From an uncultured Eubacteriales bacterium (GTDB lineage: Bacteria; Bacillota; Clostridia; Oscillospirales; Oscillospiraceae): a stretch of 10,106 nucleotides of DNA. Shown piece after piece: positions 7,925 through 10,106 of this stretch; positions within the stretch are counted from its first letter, which is position 1, and each line of letters opens with the position of its first letter. Where the stretch lies: the NCBI GenBank assembly GCA_900550585.1, contig URST01000072.1, forward strand, positions 1 to 10,106, in the 5' to 3' direction. Below the pieces are notes generated by a model that saw nothing but the letters and a program-made list of their open reading frames with translations, made no database searches and was not told the DNA's origin. The position numbers were made by a program, and so were the translations under genes.

Positions 7925-7953
7925 TTGACATGGTGGTTTTCGTTATGTATAAT
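7925..7953 (+). promoter_or_regulatory. rpmH operon promoter (perfect sigma-A consensus)
   Basis: TTGACA (7925-7930) and TATAAT (7948-7953) are both exact consensus hexamers with the ideal 17-nt spacer. The start site should be near 7960. This predicts very strong constitutive transcription of rpmH and downstream genes, as expected for a ribosomal protein, with a leader of about 120 nt. Confidence 0.93.
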
Positions 7954-7985
7954 GTATTTCGCGCCGTTTTTCGGCGTCTGATGTG

Positions 7986-8022
7986 TCGACTGCGGCAGGG
8001 AACTCACGGCCTCTGCTGTCGA
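7986..8022 (+). other. First stem-loop in rpmH leader
   Basis: TCGAC (7986-7990) pairs with GTCGA (8018-8022), and inside it GCAG (7995-7998) pairs with CTGC (8013-8016), with an asymmetric internal bulge. It lies entirely in the untranslated leader. It was found by eye, with no folding energy computed. Confidence 0.4.
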
Positions 8023-8028
8023 GTAAGA

Positions 8029-8060
8029 GCGGCGGCTCCGTTCCGCCGCCGGATATTTTT
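8029..8060 (+). terminator. Terminator-like hairpin in rpmH leader (possible attenuator)
   Basis: GCGGCGG (8029-8035) pairs perfectly with CCGCCGC (8043-8049) around a 7-nt loop, and is followed by CGGATATTTTT with a five-T run ending at 8060. This has the form of an intrinsic terminator but sits upstream of rpmH, 6 nt before its ribosome site. It would act as an attenuator of ribosomal-protein expression or as a leaky roadblock. No named leader RNA family is recognised here. Confidence 0.45.
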
Positions 8061-8080
8061 CAAAATGGAGGTGTCATGCA

Positions 8081-8215
8081 ATGTTCCGTACCTATCAGCC
8101 CAAGAAGCGCCAGCGCTCCAAGGAGCACGGCTTCCGCAAGAGAATGGCCACCCGCAACGGCCGCAAGGTGCTGGCTCGCCGTCGTGCCAAGGGCCGCGCT
8201 CGCCTGACCCATTGA
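8081..8215 (+). CDS. rpmH: 50S ribosomal protein L34
   Basis: L34 is a small, very basic protein of the large ribosomal subunit. It has 44 codons and is the family's usual length. The sequence starts MFRTYQPKKRQRSKEHGFRK, continues RMATRNGRKVLARRRAKGRA and ends RLTH. This matches the universally conserved TYQPK..R...HGFR.RM.T..GR.VL..RR.KGR pattern. GGAGGTG at 8067-8073 is an ideal ribosome site for the ATG at 8081; an ATG at 8076 is in another frame. It is the first gene of the rightward unit, read from the perfect-consensus promoter at 7925-7953 through a structured leader. rnpA follows after 128 nt. Confidence 0.98.
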   Translation: MFRTYQPKKRQRSKEHGFRKRMATRNGRKVLARRRAKGRARLTH

Positions 8216-8254
8216 GGTCGCGGAAAGTGCATCGCACAGTGAGATAAAGCCTTG

Positions 8255-8281
8255 AGGGACGGTGGATCAGCTGCCGTCCCT
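8255..8281 (+). other. Stem-loop between rpmH and rnpA
   Basis: AGGGACGG (8255-8262) pairs perfectly with CCGTCCCT (8274-8281), with an 11-nt loop that may close further by wobble pairs. The bases after it (ATTGGTGTTT) are not a clean T-run, so complete termination is unlikely. Partial termination or RNA processing would lower rnpA output relative to rpmH. The rest of the 8216-8343 spacer shows no gene or convincing promoter. Confidence 0.5.
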
Positions 8282-8343
8282 ATTGGTGTTTCTCCGGAAA
8301 AACGCGGTGCGTCCGCCAAGGATACCGGAAAAAGAGGGAACAT

Positions 8344-8688
8344 ATGGATCCGCGCGTAACGGTAAAGGAAAACGGCGATTTCCGCCGCATCTATCGCAAG
8401 GGCCGCTCCGCCGTCTCCGGCGGCGTGGTGGTCTACTGCATGAAAAACCGGCAGGGTATGAGCCGGCTGGGCGTCACCGTGTCCACAAAGCTGGGCCACG
8501 CGGTGGTGCGCAACCGTGTCCGCCGCCGCCTGCGGGAGCTGTACCGCCTGCATAAGCAGGACATGCTCCCCGGATACGATGTCATTGCCGTGGCCCGTGT
8601 CCGGGCCGTGGACATGCCCTACGCCAAGCTGGAAAAGCAGTATCTGCGCTGCCTCAGCCAGCTGGGACTTTTGCGGGAGGACGTATGA
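8344..8688 (+). CDS. rnpA: Ribonuclease P protein component
   Basis: This is the protein subunit of RNase P, which assists the catalytic RNA in trimming the 5' leader of precursor tRNAs. It is 114 residues, the family's usual size. Seen: the N-terminal FRRIYRKGRS (13-22) that contacts the tRNA leader, a central LGVTVSTKLGHAVVRNRVRR segment, and the RNR signature (R56-N57-R58) followed by the basic helix VRRRLRELYR (59-68). GYDVIAVAR comes next in the usual place. The ATG at 8344 is preceded by GAGGG 5 nt upstream. The gene overlaps yidD by 4 nt (ATGA), so the two are translationally coupled. The catalytic RNA gene rnpB is not in this window. Confidence 0.97.
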   Translation: MDPRVTVKENGDFRRIYRKGRSAVSGGVVVYCMKNRQGMSRLGVTVSTKLGHAVVRNRVRRRLRELYRLHKQDMLPGYDVIAVARVRAVDMPYAKLEKQYLRCLSQLGLLREDV

Positions 8689-8897
8689 AAAAGCTCCTGC
8701 TGCGGGCCATCCGGTTTTACCGCCGGGCCATTTCACCCCTCTTTCCCCCTACCTGCCGCTTTGTGCCCACCTGCTCTCAATACGCGCTGGAAGCCATTGA
8801 GAAGTACGGGGCGGCCAAGGGCGGCTGGCTGGCGCTGAAGCGCTTTCTGCGGTGTCACCCCTTCCACAAGGGCGGCTGGTATGATCCGGTGCCCTGA
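8685..8897 (+). CDS. yidD: Membrane protein insertion efficiency factor YidD
   Basis: This is a 70-residue small protein of the YidD family, associated with the inner face of the membrane and helping YidC-dependent insertion of membrane proteins in E. coli. The whole sequence fits the family: amphipathic basic N-terminus (LLLRAIRFYRRAISPLF, 4-20), conserved cysteines C24, C30 and C57 in CRFVPTCSQYALEA and RCHPFHKGG, the YG..KGGWLALKRFLR helix, and the C-terminal DPVP. The start ATG overlaps the rnpA stop (ATGA), and GGGAGG lies just upstream inside rnpA. Its place directly before yidC is the common bacterial arrangement and supports the role. Confidence 0.96.
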   Translation: MKKLLLRAIRFYRRAISPLFPPTCRFVPTCSQYALEAIEKYGAAKGGWLALKRFLRCHPFHKGGWYDPVP

Positions 8898-8943
8898 AAG
8901 AACCTGAAAGCCTCGTTCTATTTTACAACGAAGGAGATCACCC

Positions 8944-10050
8944 ATGTTTGCACAACTCGGATACTACATCTGCGTACCGTTCGCGTGGCTGACCCGCCTG
9001 TTCTACACCTGGACGGGCTCCTACGGCGTGGCACTGATCCTGTTCACCCTGCTGGTGAAGCTGGTGCTGCTGCCCTTCCAGCTCAAGAGCAAGAAAAGCA
9101 TGCTGCGCATGAACCGCATGCAGGGCAAGATCAAGGATATCCAGACGCGGTATGCCAACAACAAGGAAAAGCAGCAGCAGGAGATGGCCGATCTCTACGC
9201 CCGCGAGGGTGTGAACCCCATGTCCGGCTGCCTGTGGTCCTTCATCCCGTTCCCCATCCTCATCGCCCTGTACTACATCATCCGCACCCCGCTGCGCTAC
9301 TTCATGAGCCTGTCCCAGACCGTGATCGCCGAGGTCACCACGCTGGCGGCGTCCCTGGGCTACACCGCGGCTGCGGATGGTCAGGCCGCTGCCTATGAGC
9401 AGATCTATCTGGCCAAGTTCATCCACGAGCACTGGGCCGATTTCGACGGCAAGTTCGCCGGCCTGATCGACCTGGACTACAACTTCCTGGGCATGGACCT
9501 GTCCTCCGTGGGCAAGGACCTGTTCAGCCAGTTCCCCTCCGGCGGCTGGCCCGTCATCGGCATCCTCATCCTGCCGCTGATCTCCGCCGGTCTGCAGTTC
9601 CTGATGACCATGATCTCCATGCGGAGCAACGGCAACACCCAGATGAACGGCTCCAGCAAGGCCATGATGTACATGATGCCCCTGATGACGGTGTGGATGG
9701 GCTACATCCTCCCCGCCGCTCTGTGCGTGTACTGGATCTGCAACGCCGGCTTCTCCTGCATCCAGGAGCTGTTCCTCAACAAGCATTTCAATAAGATCCT
9801 GGACCGCGAGGAGACCGACAAGGAACGCGAAAAGCGGGAAAAGCGCTATGCCAAGATGCAGGCGGCCCGCGAGAATTACAACCAGCAGCTGGCGTCTGCC
9901 AAGGGCGACAAAAAGCCCCAGCCCCAGCAGAAGAAGAAAAAGTCCTCCGACGGCGAGCACCGCGGCAGCACCACTGAGGCCGGCCGCGTGGGCCAGCGCC
10001 CCTATGCCAGGGGCCGCGCCTTCAGCGAGGAGCACTACAACGACAACTGA
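8944..10050 (+). CDS. yidC: Membrane protein insertase YidC/SpoIIIJ (YidC/Oxa1 family)
   Basis: This is an Oxa1-superfamily insertase that places membrane proteins into the cytoplasmic membrane, alone or with SecYEG. It has 368 residues. Predicted membrane segments lie at about 6-22, 26-47, 98-115, 203-224 and 240-275 (the last possibly two spans). The positively charged cytoplasmic hairpin is at 48-90, with the family NPMSGCLWSFIPFPILIALYY (91-111). The groove charge is Lys39 (LLVKLVLLPF), where E. coli R366 and B. subtilis R73 have Arg. There is no obvious lipobox. A stretch of about 80 residues between spans (118-200) is longer than in SpoIIIJ. The tail (285-368) is highly charged and Lys/Gln-rich, as in YidCs that bind ribosomes. 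AAGGAG lies 8 nt before the ATG. jag follows. Confidence 0.96.
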   Translation: MFAQLGYYICVPFAWLTRLFYTWTGSYGVALILFTLLVKLVLLPFQLKSKKSMLRMNRMQGKIKDIQTRYANNKEKQQQEMADLYAREGVNPMSGCLWSFIPFPILIALYYIIRTPLRYFMSLSQTVIAEVTTLAASLGYTAAADGQAAAYEQIYLAKFIHEHWADFDGKFAGLIDLDYNFLGMDLSSVGKDLFSQFPSGGWPVIGILILPLISAGLQFLMTMISMRSNGNTQMNGSSKAMMYMMPLMTVWMGYILPAALCVYWICNAGFSCIQELFLNKHFNKILDREETDKEREKREKRYAKMQAARENYNQQLASAKGDKKPQPQQKKKKSSDGEHRGSTTEAGRVGQRPYARGRAFSEEHYNDN

Positions 10051-10065
10051 TAAGGAGTTTTGTCT

Positions 10066-10106
10066 ATGAGTTATATCGACGTAACGGGCAAGACTGAGGA
10101 CGAGGC
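10066..10106 (+). CDS. khpB: Jag/KhpB RNA-binding protein, first codons only
   Basis: Only 13 codons fit before the right edge: MSYIDVTGKTEDEA. The motif V-x-GKT-x-(E/D)-EA is the start of the Jag N-terminal domain. jag (khpB, SpoIIIJ-associated) is the usual gene after yidC in Firmicutes, where it encodes a KH/R3H RNA-binding protein linked to cell elongation and division. TAAGGAG lies 8 nt before the ATG, and yidC ends 15 nt upstream. Identity is well supported by synteny and motif, but the rest of the gene cannot be assessed. Confidence 0.82.
   Translation, partial: MSYIDVTGKTEDE

Noticed and set aside
8255..8281. Intrinsic terminator ending the rpmH transcript
   Set aside because: The stem is perfect but the following bases lack a T-run, and rnpA, yidD and yidC have no convincing promoter of their own, so a full stop here is unlikely. 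Kept as a stem-loop only.
8938..10035. Minus-strand frame opposite yidC
   Set aside because: Antisense shadow of yidC with a low-complexity H/Q/G/L-rich translation; YidC on the plus strand is unambiguous.

Overview
This window is the chromosomal replication-origin neighbourhood of a high-GC member of the Clostridia. By eye the coding DNA is clearly above 60% GC. The gene order dnaA-dnaN-yaaA-recF-remB-gyrB-gyrA on one side of the origin, and rpmH-rnpA-yidD-yidC-jag on the other, is the classic Firmicutes arrangement known from Bacillus subtilis. The GC content and protein sequences (for example the GyrB PLWGKMLNVEKAR segment) suggest an Oscillospiraceae-like gut clostridium (Flavonifractor/Lawsonibacter type), but that placement is inference and was not tested by a search.

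Layout from left to right. Positions 1-7751 are all on the minus strand and read leftwards from dnaA: gyrA (cut by the left edge), gyrB, remB, recF, the S4-domain gene yaaA, dnaN, a 246-nt non-coding spacer that looks like oriC, and dnaA. Positions 7752-8080 are a divergent regulatory spacer. It holds a dnaA promoter (extended -10, with a DnaA-box-like site in its spacer), an imperfect 18-nt tandem repeat, a perfect-consensus sigma-A promoter firing towards rpmH, and a structured rpmH leader. Positions 8081-10106 are on the plus strand: rpmH, rnpA, yidD, yidC and the first codons of jag/khpB. Transcription therefore diverges around the origin, so genes on both arms are co-directional with replication.

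How the parts work together. DnaA binds boxes in the dnaA-dnaN spacer and opens the adjacent AT-rich element. DnaN is the sliding clamp, RecF helps restart or repair stalled forks, and gyrase (GyrA2GyrB2) removes the positive supercoils ahead of the fork. The right arm couples ribosome and tRNA maturation (L34, RNase P protein) to membrane-protein insertion (YidD, YidC, Jag). Close spacing and start/stop overlaps (gyrB/gyrA, remB/gyrB, recF/remB, yaaA/recF, rnpA/yidD) indicate co-transcription and translational coupling.

I found no mobile element, CRISPR array, tRNA, rRNA or new accessory system. The points of interest are fine-scale: an apparent DnaA-box/GC/DnaA-trio/AT-rich unwinding module, a TTG start on dnaA, a possible DnaA autoregulatory site, a hairpin plus T-run in the rpmH leader, and non-standard residues at the classical quinolone positions of both gyrase subunits.
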